26,992 nt of DNA from Bacteroidetes bacterium UBA1947 (lineage in GTDB: Bacteria; Bacteroidota; Bacteroidia; Chitinophagales; Chitinophagaceae). Of the stretch, positions 1 to 8,600 are shown one piece after another (position 1 is the stretch's first letter; each line of letters begins with the position of its first letter). The translations under genes were made by a program, and so were the position numbers. The stretch spans positions 1-26,992 of the forward strand of contig DDET01000006.1 of the NCBI GenBank assembly GCA_002336915.1, read 5' to 3'. The notes below the pieces were generated by a model. It saw nothing but the letters and a program-made list of their open reading frames with translations. It had not been told where the DNA came from and did no database searches.

Positions 1-765
1 AACGTTGGTGGCGGTGGTTTGGGTATACTTAATATCCATCATTGTTGCGGTAAAGTTGCCGGAACCTGCCACTGTTATACCATTAGGGAAAGTCTGTGAT
101 GGTACGGTTACTGTTCCTGCCGCACAATCAAGGTCAGCATACACTTTATATCCCATGCCCGCAAAGTTGAATATGTCGATCCTGTGCAATGAGAGGTTGT
201 TGGTAGCTACCGTCGATGTGGTGTGGTATAACGTAGTAGCATTGCAGGCTGTGCTGTCATGATAATTGCCCTGTACTGCAATCGTACATTCAGTAGTAAG
301 CGTTACATGAAGCGTAAAGGTGTAGCGCACAGTATCAGTTGTCTGGCTTTTGGTAAGCAGTTGCACCAGGTATGATCCGGTATCAGCACTGTTATTGGCG
401 TGGAAAGTAACATTTGTTGTGAATGTGGCTGTGGCTGAGGGTACACCCTGTGCCTGTGTGAACGTAGCTGTAACACCGGCTGGCAATCCTTTCACAAAAA
501 GGTAAACCATTTCGGGGTAGCCGGTAAGGCGTGCTACTGCAAGGCTCATAACGTCGTCGCCTCCTCTTTGTACTGTAACATTGCGTACGCCATTCACGCG
601 GTATGAAAATCCGTTGGGATCATTATTATTATTGCCATTACCGGTAGTATCGAGGCCGTTAACGGTAGTATCGCCATTTGGGGCAAGTCCTACAGAGTTT
701 TTACGGCATGAACTGCCGGCTGCGAGCAAGCCCAGGAACAAGATAAAAAGTAAGCCTTTTTTCAT
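1..765 (-). CDS. Ig-like repeat surface lipoprotein, paralogue 1 (partial, 3' end outside window)
   Basis: The minus-strand reading frame is open from an ATG at 765 to the window edge (255 codons, no stop). It begins MKKGLLFILF and reaches a Cys at residue 20 (AAGSSC), so it is a signal-peptide II lipoprotein, though with a loose lipobox. After an Asn/Thr/Gly-rich linker comes one Ig-like beta repeat (NGVRNVTVQRGGDD ... GLPAGVTATF ... TFTLHV). This is followed by the Cys-containing C-terminal domain shared with the genes ending at 918, 1764 and 19853 (FNFAGMGYKVYADLDCAAGTV). Probably tethered to the outer membrane and surface-exposed. A -7-like box, TACATTCG on the minus strand at 786-793, lies just upstream. 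Function unknown. Confidence 0.85.
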   Translation of the reverse strand, partial: MKKGLLFILFLGLLAAGSSCRKNSVGLAPNGDTTVNGLDTTGNGNNNNDPNGFSYRVNGVRNVTVQRGGDDVMSLAVARLTGYPEMVYLFVKGLPAGVTATFTQAQGVPSATATFTTNVTFHANNSADTGSYLVQLLTKSQTTDTVRYTFTLHVTLTTECTIAVQGNYHDSTACNATTLYHTTSTVATNNLSLHRIDIFNFAGMGYKVYADLDCAAGTVTVPSQTFPNGITVAGSGNFTATMMDIKYTQTTATNV

Positions 766-873
766 GTGGTATTCTTTATTTGCTACGAATGTAAATAATT
801 ATTTAAAAAACCGCTAATAAACAGGGCGTTAAGATAAAAATAAATTCTTTGATTTCTATGCCTTTGTCACAAA

Positions 874-898
874 AAAAGGGCGGAAATACCGCCCTTTT
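874..898 (-). terminator. Rho-independent terminator of the lipoprotein gene ending at 918
   Basis: A perfect GGGCGG/CCGCCC stem with a 5-base AAATA loop is flanked by A and T runs. Read on the minus strand, the hairpin is followed by seven T residues (877 down to 871), about 20 bases after the stop codon at 918. Confidence 0.85.
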
Positions 899-917
899 CA
901 CAAATATTGTTTTAAAA

Positions 918-1640
918 TCAATGCCTTAATGTAAATGAGCAATTGCTGGAATCGCCGGCCTGGTTTACTGTAGTGTAATTAACCCAAACAGTAGTGGTCG
1001 AGTCGGTCAAAAAAGAGCCGCCACCGCTTACGGTCAGGAAGTTTGGCAATGATTGGGCAGGTATGGTGATTGTACTGGTAGCGCAGTCGAGCATGCCATA
1101 TACTGAATAGCCCATGCTTGCAAAGTTTCTGAATATTATCCTGTTTGCAATGGTAGAATCATTAGCAACGGTTTCTACGAAGTCATAAGAACCATTTGCT
1201 GAGCAGGCAGCGGTGCTGTTGGGGAAATAACCGGCGATCGTGCAGAGCATATCTGTAGGACCTTCAACAGTAAGGTTGAAAGGATAGTAACTGTCGCCCG
1301 ATGTAGAGCTGTGAACAAGTAGTTTTACTGCATACCTGCCACCCGCAGCGTTGCTGTCGCTAATTACGATCGAAGCAGTAAACGGAGGAGTACCTGTTTT
1401 AGGGTTAATAGTAGCTGTAACGCCAGCGGGTAAGCCTGATAGAGAAAGTGTCAGGTTTTCGGAAGTTGCTATAGCAGTTATTTTGCTTACGCTAAGGTTA
1501 AGCTCGCCGCTTTGTGTTTTTGTAACGGTAACATCGCCCAGCCCGGCTATTTTATAGGTAACCGGGGCAGTGCCATTACGGGCATGGCAGCCAAATAAAG
1601 AGATGGCAATCAATAAAAAGAGAAAGTGAAATTTTTTCAT
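918..1640 (-). CDS. Ig-like repeat surface lipoprotein, paralogue 2
   Basis: 240 residues starting at the ATG at 1640. A longer frame reaches 1763 but its extra residues are not signal-like, whereas MKKFHFLFLL leads into a good lipobox (SLFGC, Cys18). One Ig-like beta repeat follows (GLGDVTVTKTQSG ... GLPAGVTATINPKTGTPPF ... FNLTV), then the shared C-terminal domain with Cys near its start and end (LCTIAGYF ... NCSFTLRH). It is the most divergent of the four paralogues. It lies downstream of paralogue 3, has its own promoter-like sequence, and is followed by a strong terminator. Likely an outer-membrane-anchored surface protein; no enzymatic motif is visible. Confidence 0.85.
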   Translation of the reverse strand: MKKFHFLFLLIAISLFGCHARNGTAPVTYKIAGLGDVTVTKTQSGELNLSVSKITAIATSENLTLSLSGLPAGVTATINPKTGTPPFTASIVISDSNAAGGRYAVKLLVHSSTSGDSYYPFNLTVEGPTDMLCTIAGYFPNSTAACSANGSYDFVETVANDSTIANRIIFRNFASMGYSVYGMLDCATSTITIPAQSLPNFLTVSGGGSFLTDSTTTVWVNYTTVNQAGDSSNCSFTLRH

Positions 1641-1668
1641 AATCAGGCCCTTTTTGAATAAGAGAACG

Positions 1669-1698
1669 CTAAAATAATTAAAAACATAATAACACAAA
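1669..1698 (-). promoter_or_regulatory. Bacteroidota-type promoter for the lipoprotein at 918-1640
   Basis: On the minus strand TTTG (1698-1695) is followed after 18 bases by TATTTTAG (1676-1669), close to the Bacteroidota pattern TTTG-N19-TAnnTTTG. It sits 29 bases upstream of the ATG at 1640, which supports that start over the longer frame. Confidence 0.5.
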
Positions 1699-1708
1699 GG
1701 GTTTTGGC

Positions 1709-1728
1709 AAAAAAAGAAGCATTTGCTT
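1709..1728 (-). terminator. Weak terminator after the lipoprotein gene ending at 1764
   Basis: Read on the minus strand, AAGC-AAAT-GCTT is followed by C and a run of T. The stem is only four pairs, so the call rests mainly on its position between two separate lipoprotein genes. Confidence 0.3.
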
Positions 1729-1763
1729 ACTCTTTTGCCAAAAATATTAAAAGACGCGGGCAA

Positions 1764-2786
1764 TTATCTTATTAATGTAAAATTGCAGTAGGTGGTAATA
1801 TTGGTGGTGCTGGTTTGGTGGAAGTCCACATTGATGGTATTTGATGTGAATGTTCCTGAACCTGCAACCTGTATGCCATTCGGAAGTAATTGGTTAGGTA
1901 TAGTAAGCGTGTTATTGGCGCAGTTGACGTCCGCATATACCTGGTAGGGCATATTCGCAAAATTTTGGAAAATAACTCTGTTGGCAGCCGCTGTAGAATT
2001 AACTACGTTATCGGTATACTGATAGTTCTGGTTGCCACAACCCGTTGTGCCCTGGCTGAAGAAGCCTAAGATACCGCAATTGGCAGGGGTTAAGACCTGT
2101 AAATTAAAACTGTACTCCCGGTCGCCGGTGGAGGGACTGTGCGAAATGATCTTAATAGTGTAATTACCCGGTACGCCATAATGGTCGGTAAAGAGAATTG
2201 TGGCATTGTAATTGGGTGTACCCGAGCTGGGGTTAAGATCGGCAGTAACCCCCGCCGGCAAACCCCAAACCGACAAAGTAACGGTTTCCAGCAGCGAGCC
2301 TGTATGCTGTACAGTCACATTCAGCGAATCATCCTGGCCTTGTTCTATAGTTACATCATGTATACCATTTACGGTATACACATTCGAACTGGTGCCACCT
2401 ACTGTAAGGCTTACATCAAATGTTTTATCGCCGGTTTGTGCGCCATGTATCACTACCTTCAGGGCATATGTTCCGGCAGCGGCTGTGCCATTCACAATAA
2501 ACGTGATGTTGGTATTGAAATCAGGAGTACCCGTGGTGGCGCTATATGCAGCCAAAACCCCGCTGGGCAGGCCCGTAACCGAGACGGAAAGATTTTCCGC
2601 ATTGCCACCTGTCGATCTGAGTTGTAATTGCAGTGAATCGGAATCGCCGGGAGCTATTGTAAGGTTATGAATACCGGACACAGAATAGGTAAAATTATTA
2701 CCCGGGTTCGTGTTCTTGTCGTCTTTTTTGTTGCAAGAGAGGGCAAAGATCGCCATCAATAAATAGGTCAGGTAGGCCTTTTTCAT
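1764..2786 (-). CDS. Ig-like repeat surface lipoprotein, paralogue 3 (two repeats)
   Basis: 340 residues. MKKAYLTYLL leads to a lipobox ending at Cys18 (FALSC), followed by a Lys/Asp/Asn linker. Two tandem Ig-like repeats follow (GIHNLTIAPGDSDSL and GIHDVTIEQGQDDSL, each with a GLPAGV or GLPSGV core and a TGD-x-x-[FY] edge). The last ~109 residues are the shared C-terminal domain, starting LTPANCGILGFF. That domain matches the protein encoded at 19853-20551 at all but three positions, while the DNA differs at many silent sites. The gene is divergent from csaA with only 50 bases between starts; TATTTTCG on the minus strand at 2817-2810 is a possible -7 element. Function unknown; probably an adhesin-like or structural surface lipoprotein. 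Confidence 0.9.
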   Translation of the reverse strand: MKKAYLTYLLMAIFALSCNKKDDKNTNPGNNFTYSVSGIHNLTIAPGDSDSLQLQLRSTGGNAENLSVSVTGLPSGVLAAYSATTGTPDFNTNITFIVNGTAAAGTYALKVVIHGAQTGDKTFDVSLTVGGTSSNVYTVNGIHDVTIEQGQDDSLNVTVQHTGSLLETVTLSVWGLPAGVTADLNPSSGTPNYNATILFTDHYGVPGNYTIKIISHSPSTGDREYSFNLQVLTPANCGILGFFSQGTTGCGNQNYQYTDNVVNSTAAANRVIFQNFANMPYQVYADVNCANNTLTIPNQLLPNGIQVAGSGTFTSNTINVDFHQTSTTNITTYCNFTLIR

Positions 2787-2836
2787 TTATAAGTGTTTTA
2801 ATATTGCTGCGAAAATAAGTAAAACATCTTAGATAT

Positions 2837-3166
2837 ATGATCACATGGGAGGATTTTGAAAAAGTGGACATCCGCTGCGGCACCGTTACGGAAGCCAAAG
2901 AATTTCCGGGCGCCCGTAAGCCTGCCTACCAGTTAACGATAGACTTTGGCCCGCTGGGTACCAGGCGCTCCTCGGCACAGGTAACCCATCATTACACAGC
3001 TGCTGAATTGCAAGGCAGGCAGGTGATAGCTGTTGTCAACTTCCCCCCAAAGCAGATAGCCAATTTTTTCAGCGAGTGCCTTGTATTAGGTATATACGAC
3101 GAACAAGGGCAGGTAGTACTGCTGCAGCCGGAACGCAGTGTTGCTAACGGGCAGAAAATAGGCTGA
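2837..3166 (+). CDS. csaA: CsaA-type tRNA-binding-domain chaperone
   Basis: 109 residues, the usual CsaA length, forming a single OB-fold tRNA-binding domain. Family features visible are the N-terminal WEDFEKVDIRCGTV strand, the FPGARKPAYQL segment, the SSAQVTHHY turn, and VVNFPPKQIANFFSECLVLG in the dimer half. CsaA proteins are cytoplasmic dimers described as secretion-related chaperones, with homology to the C-terminal domain of MetRS. The start is the only reasonable one and follows an AT-rich leader without a clear Shine-Dalgarno. The aldolase-like gene lies 61 bases downstream on the same strand and may be co-transcribed. Confidence 0.92.
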   Translation: MITWEDFEKVDIRCGTVTEAKEFPGARKPAYQLTIDFGPLGTRRSSAQVTHHYTAAELQGRQVIAVVNFPPKQIANFFSECLVLGIYDEQGQVVLLQPERSVANGQKIG

Positions 3167-3227
3167 TTATCTGCTACGATGTTTAACTTTACCAGCCCGG
3201 ATTCCAATATCAAATTCCCGGAGAAAA

Positions 3228-4256
3228 ATGAAAAGCTTTGCAAGTGATAATTACGCAGGTGTCCTGCCCGAGGTAATGCTGGCCCTGCAGGAGGCGAATG
3301 ATGAGCATGCCCGTTCCTATGGGGCTGACGATCTTACCGGGCGGACAAAAGCGCATTTCAAAGAGATATTCGCTGCTGATGTGGATGTTTATTTTGTGTT
3401 TAACGGCACCGGGGCCAATGTATTGAGCATAAGCAGCGCCACCCGATCTTACAATTCAGTGCTTTGTGCCAATATATCGCATATCTACAACGATGAATCT
3501 GCGGCGCCCGAAACGTTTACTGGCTGTCGCTTTTTCCCGCTGCAGGTAAATGAGGATGCCAAAATTGAACCGTCCGCTATAGAGCAGCGCTTAATAAGAA
3601 AGGGCGACATTCACTACGCGCAAACCAAACTTTTGTCCGTAACACAAGCCACAGAATATGGTACTGTTTATACGCCTGCCGAATTAAAGGACATATCTGC
3701 CCTGCTCAAAAAGAACGATATATACTTCCACATGGATGGCTCGCGCCTCTTCAATGCAGCGGTAAGCCTGGGTTGTGATATAAAGGAAATGACCACAGAT
3801 GTGGGCCTCGATATATTGTCGCTTGGCGGCACCAAGGCAGGCATGATGTTTGGCGACGCGGTGGTTGTCTTTAACCCCGGGCTTAAGGAACATATCGCCT
3901 ATAAACACAAGCAGGTGATGCAGTTGGCCAGCAAAACCCGTTTCATCGCGGCCCAGTTTGATGCCATGTTCAAAAATGAGCTATGGCGGGGCACAGCAGG
4001 TCATGCCAACCGTATGGCACAGCAGCTTTATACTACTCTTTCAAAACACCCCGAGATAAAAATAACCAAACCCGTACAGGCCAACGGCGTATTTGCCCAG
4101 ATACCGGTAGGGTGGAACGCTCCCCTCATGGCCCAATTCCCATTCTACGTATGGGTGGAAAGCACCAACGAAGTGCGCCTCTTATGTGCTTTTGACACTA
4201 CGGAAGAAGATATTATAGCTTTTGATGCAGCAATTAAGGTCTTAAAGGCCTCGTAG
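3228..4256 (+). CDS. ltaE: Low-specificity L-threonine aldolase / beta-eliminating lyase family PLP enzyme
   Basis: 342 residues, the size of fold-type I threonine aldolases, which cleave L-threonine or allo-threonine to glycine and acetaldehyde using PLP. Visible landmarks are SDNYAGVLPEVM at the N-terminus, FNGTGANV (58-65) for PLP phosphate contact, His85 as a probable ring-stacking residue, FHMDGSRLFNA with Asp170 to the PLP nitrogen, and SLGGTKAGMMFG with Lys203 as the Schiff-base lysine. Cytoplasmic. The family also contains other beta-eliminating lyases, so substrate specificity is inferred. The stop codon overlaps the first copy of the hairpin repeat array that follows. Confidence 0.88.
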   Translation: MKSFASDNYAGVLPEVMLALQEANDEHARSYGADDLTGRTKAHFKEIFAADVDVYFVFNGTGANVLSISSATRSYNSVLCANISHIYNDESAAPETFTGCRFFPLQVNEDAKIEPSAIEQRLIRKGDIHYAQTKLLSVTQATEYGTVYTPAELKDISALLKKNDIYFHMDGSRLFNAAVSLGCDIKEMTTDVGLDILSLGGTKAGMMFGDAVVVFNPGLKEHIAYKHKQVMQLASKTRFIAAQFDAMFKNELWRGTAGHANRMAQQLYTTLSKHPEIKITKPVQANGVFAQIPVGWNAPLMAQFPFYVWVESTNEVRLLCAFDTTEEDIIAFDAAIKVLKAS

Positions 4257-4376
4257 CGTCAGCACCGCTTTTTCCGCGGTTGGACGCGTTATGTACAAAT
4301 AGCGTCAGTACCGCTTTTTGCGGTCAGACGCGTTAAGGGCGTCGCAGCGTCAGTACCGTTTTTTGCGGTCAGAGCC
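4256..4376. repeat. Three tandem ~46-bp hairpin-forming repeats
   Basis: Units start at 4256, 4302 and 4347. Each has an outer arm GCGTC, an inner stem ACCGC around a T-rich loop, GCGGT, and a closing GACGC, so each can fold into a two-tier hairpin. Copy 3 has a changed outer arm (GAGCC) and an inner ACCGT. Copy 1 begins at the last base of the aldolase stop codon. The array could act as a composite terminator, an mRNA 3'-end stabiliser or a REP-like element. No unit is followed by a clean T run. Confidence 0.8.
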
Positions 4377-4427
4377 TTGATGCCTGGCATCTTAACCCTT
4401 GCCAAGTCTTGTTTTTAAACCCTTATT

Positions 4428-4457
4428 TTTGAATATTGACTTTTATTAGTATTTTTC
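4428..4457 (+). promoter_or_regulatory. Bacteroidota-type promoter for the small lipoprotein at 4512
   Basis: TTTG (4428-4431), 18 bases, then TATTTTTC (4450-4457). This matches TTTG-N19-TAnnTTTG with one base off in the -7 box and the spacer one short. It lies 54 bases upstream of the ATG at 4512. Confidence 0.5.
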
Positions 4458-4511
4458 AGGACTAAATGCGTGCCCCCGCGCATACTTATACTATTTTATA
4501 AAACAATAAAG

Positions 4512-4934
4512 ATGAAAAAGACCTTACTGCTTTCTTTTGTGGCCCTCAGCATTGCATTGGTATCTTGCCAAAAGAAAGATACGGAGAACCATCCTGTACC
4601 ATTCACCGGCACCAATGCCATATCTTATAACTGGACCTTGAAGAAATACCATGGCGATTCACTTACTGCATCGCAGTGGGGCACATTGAGCGCCCATGCT
4701 ACATCGCCTACACAAGGCACCGTGCATTTCCAGCGCTCACTATCGGCTACCGATACCAATACGGAAGATGCTACCTATATACTTTCCAATGGAGATACAA
4801 GGATCAATTTCACCAAGACCAATGGTAACTACGGCGACTTGGTAAGCGGCGGACAGTGGACGATTGATTCACTTACCAGCAGCGTTATGGTCATCACCAG
4901 CCATTACAACCTCACTATGAGGTTCACGAAATAA
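4512..4934 (+). CDS. Small lipoprotein of unknown function
   Basis: 140 residues from the ATG at 4512. A GTG at 4470 would add 14 residues before the signal peptide and is not preferred. MKKTLLLSFV leads to a lipobox ending at Cys19 (ALVSC), then a charged linker (QKKDTENH). The rest is a short beta-rich domain (SYNWTLKKYHGDS ... GTVHFQRS ... SVMVITSHYNLTMRF), resembling the lipocalin-like or META-like small lipoproteins common in this phylum; I cannot assign a family. Flanked by its own promoter-like sequence and a strong terminator, so monocistronic. Probably periplasmic, anchored to the inner or outer membrane. Confidence 0.8.
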   Translation: MKKTLLLSFVALSIALVSCQKKDTENHPVPFTGTNAISYNWTLKKYHGDSLTASQWGTLSAHATSPTQGTVHFQRSLSATDTNTEDATYILSNGDTRINFTKTNGNYGDLVSGGQWTIDSLTSSVMVITSHYNLTMRFTK

Positions 4935-4954
4935 TATTTTCACACCTTTTTTGA

Positions 4955-4992
4955 AATACAAAACCCACAGCATTTGCTGTGGGTTTTGTATT
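4955..4992 (+). terminator. Strong rho-independent terminator
   Basis: An 18-bp perfect inverted repeat (AATACAAAACCCACAGCA and its complement) around a two-base centre. The 3' arm contains GGGTTTTGTATTT. It lies 20 bases after the lipoprotein stop at 4934. Confidence 0.9.
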
Positions 4993-5028
4993 TACCCCTG
5001 TAAACTTTTTATTAAATCCGTATAAAGA

Positions 5029-5059
5029 TTTCATTTTTTCAAAACTTTTTATAATTTCG
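5029..5059 (+). promoter_or_regulatory. Possible promoter of the T9SS/RHS gene group
   Basis: TTTC (5029-5032), 19 bases, then TAATTTCG (5052-5059). Each box is one base off the Bacteroidota consensus, with exact spacing, 46 bases upstream of the ATG at 5106. Region is very AT-rich, so chance matches are likely. Confidence 0.35.
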
Positions 5060-5105
5060 TACTTTATAATCTATCTTAAACCGTATTAAAATCTCATGTC
5101 AAACT

Positions 5106-5576
5106 ATGAAATTCTTGTACACCTCTATCTTGTTAATTGTAACATCCCTTCCTAAGACATTTGCCCAGAGCGGCGAAGCCATTAAGTTCGACTACGATAA
5201 TGCAGGCAATCGCATCAAAAGATACTTTGTGCTAAGCTCGCCGTTGAAGCCGGGACGTAATGATACTGCCAACATAGCACCGGTCGATACAATTACCGGC
5301 CAGTTCAAACAAGGCGTGCAGGACCTTATTATTTCTGCATATCCTAATCCCGTAACCACAGCGCTTATTGTTGAAAACAGGACATGGCAACCTTCCGATC
5401 GTGCGGAGCTGAAACTTTACGACATTACTGGTAAGCTCCTGCAGGCAAAATCCTTTGCCCAGGCAAAAGACCTGCTGTATTTTGGTGACATAGCCGGTGG
5501 CATGTACACTGTATACTATTATCTCAATGGCAAAATGATCACATACTGGAAAGTGATGAAAAATAATACTAAGTAG
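5106..5576 (+). CDS. Small secreted protein with one YD repeat and a T9SS C-terminal sorting domain
   Basis: 156 residues. The signal peptide runs to about residue 20 (KTFAQS). Residues 28-40 read FDYDNAGNRIKRY, a canonical single YD/RHS repeat unit. Residues 74-152 form a type A T9SS sorting domain (ISAYPNPVTTALIVEN, ELKLYDITGKLL, IAGGMYTVYYYLNGK, a basic end). It should therefore be exported by Sec and taken to the surface by T9SS. It lies 61 bases upstream of the giant RHS gene, which has no sorting domain of its own. The shared YD motif suggests a functional link, for example a carrier or capping piece; this is inference. Confidence 0.85.
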   Translation: MKFLYTSILLIVTSLPKTFAQSGEAIKFDYDNAGNRIKRYFVLSSPLKPGRNDTANIAPVDTITGQFKQGVQDLIISAYPNPVTTALIVENRTWQPSDRAELKLYDITGKLLQAKSFAQAKDLLYFGDIAGGMYTVYYYLNGKMITYWKVMKNNTK

Positions 5577-5637
5577 TTCTACGCCTCTACATTTACTATA
5601 ATAATATTCCATCTTTTACATTTTACAATAATAGTCT

Positions 5638-8600
5638 ATGACACCTATTCAACACTTAAAAAGAATTGTTCTTTTTGCTGCTGCAGTCTGTTTTCATGTT
5701 AGTGCTGTTGCGCAGCCACAGTCGGGTTCCCCATTGGCAGCCAGTATTCCATCAAGCTATAACGTTTCTTCTTCCGGTGCATTTTCCTTTAATGTACCGA
5801 TCGATATACCTCCTGGCATTAGAAACGTAGTGCCTCATCTATCCATTAGTTATAACAGTCAGGGCAGTTCCGGAATGTTAGGCATAGGCTGGAATATTTC
5901 AGGCCTTTCAAGTATTACCCGGGCGTTGCCATCTATTCATCACAATCGTTTCATGGGGCCGGTTGATTTCAATAACGATGATGTATTTGTATTAGACGGT
6001 CAGCGCCTTTTTGAAGATCCTCAAAATGCAGGTATTTATCTTAGCGAGTCCAAAAACTTTTCAAAGATCACATCTTTTGGTACGGCAGGTAGTGGCCCCT
6101 CTTATTTTACTGTGTTAACTCCGGATGGTATGATCTATGAATATGGTAATACTGCAAGCTCCAAAATGTATGGTGTAGGCAGGCCTGAGGTAATGATCTG
6201 GGCATTGGATAAAATATCAGATCAGATGGGTAATTACGTGTCGTTTGATTATGTAAATGACTATACTAATGGGGAATACAGAGTCACTAGCATTAAATAC
6301 ACTGGTCTCCAGACATATGTCGCCCCGCCTGGCGAAATAGTTTTCAATTACATACCAAAGACCGATGTAAATGAAACATGGATCGCCGGTTCACCAGTAA
6401 AGGACGCCTGGCTGCTCGATAATATTTCTGTTACATACAATGCGCTGATGGTAAATAAATACCAATTCAATTATGATGTTGATGAATATACCCACCTCAA
6501 AACAATAGTAAATACCAGGTGCGATGCAGCAGGCTGTTCAGACCTGCCACCCATTATTATTAATTGGGGAAAGGAGGATTTGGCATATACCACACCCGAT
6601 GCTGACATTCATAATACTTCTGTATCAAATCCTTATCCATACAATTATGCCATTGGAGATTTTAACGGTGATGGCTTGACAGATTTTGTAAGGACCCCAA
6701 CCAACCCAACCAACCCTAACCCAATTAATAATATTTACGATCTGTTTTTGAATAATAAACTGGAAGATTTTTATCCGCCAATAACAGACACAACAATATT
6801 ATGCCCCGCATGTTCTCTTTACGCCACGTATAATTTGCCTAACCCTAATCAGAAGATGATGTTTGATTATAATGGGGATGGCAAAGACGATATGCTTATT
6901 ATTAGCTACATATCTAATCCGATCGGTACGCCGGTGTCTTTTGATTTGTATATGTCTAACGGTAACGGTTTCAATCCTCCAACACGCATGTATATTGCCG
7001 TTGTACCTGGTCCTGACGCAAGTATTATGAAGGTAGTGCCAGGTGATTTTGATGGCGATGGAAAGAAAGAAATACTAATACTAAACCCCATTAACCAGCT
7101 TGGTAATTTCTACGATTGTGAAATAATAGGTGATGAGTATCCTCCCGTTAATATTTTTACGGGTAATTTTCTTGGTCTTATTCCGTTACCAATAGGTACT
7201 GCAAATGCCATTGACTTTAATGGCGATGGCAAAGATGATCTTTTGCGGCTTTATGATTCTCAGACGGGTAATGATTGCGAAGTACAGCAAATAAATTTTA
7301 CTTATGATCCTGTTACAGGCAAGCCCACTCCAGTAAATCTCAGCGTCTTATCATCCACAGGTTTACCTTTCCACGATGCAAAAGTGTTTACCGGGGATTT
7401 TAATGGTGACGGAAAAACAGACATGCTTAGCTGGTGGTCGTTACAGCCGCTTATAATTGGAAACGGCATCTGGACGATACATTACTCTCACGGAGATGCA
7501 TTCGATGCGAATACACTTCCCGCTCCCCTGTCCGGTCTTGCTCCTGCCGGCCCATCGGGTTCATATCTGACCTGCGATTACGATTACTATGTAAGCGATT
7601 TTAATGGTGATGGTAAATCTGATATTATTGAGTTACATGCTATGGGCCACAACCCTACCGACCCTACCGACTATAAAATATTTTATTCACATGGTAATAA
7701 TGAGTTTACTATGGAAACAGGCACTCTTGCAGGGGTAAATGCTTATTGGGACAGGTTTGATGTAGGAGATTTTAATGGCGACGGACAAGCTGACCTGCTG
7801 GTACATCAATATCCTTCAGCGGCCAATAGAATTATATATTTTCATAAAAACCAGATAAAACATTTAGTCACTTCGATATTACATGCCGGTCATCGGATAG
7901 AAGTAGAAACATTGCCTTTACTGCAGGATCCCGACTATTCTTCCACTGTTTCAGTCAGCTATCCGTTTAATTCTGTTCCACTTGCGCTCAAAGTAGTAAA
8001 GCAGGTAAAAGACATATGTGGTTCAATGTCCACAGGTGCATATTACCTGGCAATGACAACTACCGGTGCGCTTAGCAAATATATTTATAAAGATATAATT
8101 CAGGAAAGAACAGGCCTTGGCTTACGTGGTTTTCAAACTTTTATAGAGAATAATGATATTGCACAGATAAGCAACAAGACAACTTTTGATCTTACAAATT
8201 TCCCAACAGGACTACCCATTAAAACCGAAAAGAGCACTTATAGTAACCAGCCTGTTGCACAAACCGATATGACCTATGCCGCTTACGATGGCGGTGCAAA
8301 TGGTGCATCACATATCGTTGTGCCGCTTACTACTATTAATCAGGATTTCTTTAATAATTTCACAAACACCGACGTTTATACTTATAATTCTATCTTGCCC
8401 GGTGGCACTTTATACGAAATTGGTAAATCCGATAAAGTAACACATACTGAAGGTACAGACCTGACGATAGTTAGAGAACCTCAATACGACCTGAACGCCA
8501 TTTTCATCAACAAAAGCAAACCCATATTTGTTACCACTACCAATACTTATGGCGCTAAGCCCCCTTTTGTGCAGACTGCCGATTTTCAGTATGATGCTCT

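Noticed and set aside
2139..2670. Long plus-strand open frames opposite the lipoprotein gene
   Set aside because: Antisense shadows of the 1764-2786 lipoprotein; no signal, domain or sensible composition.
4379..4391. GATGCC-T-GGCATC palindrome after the hairpin repeats
   Set aside because: One-base centre and no T run; likely chance or remnant of a further repeat.
6690..6730. Short CCAACC/CCTAACC microrepeat in the RHS gene, reminiscent of telomere-like repeats
   Set aside because: In frame as Pro-Thr-Asn-Pro coding sequence within a loop of the VCBS region; too short to be anything else.
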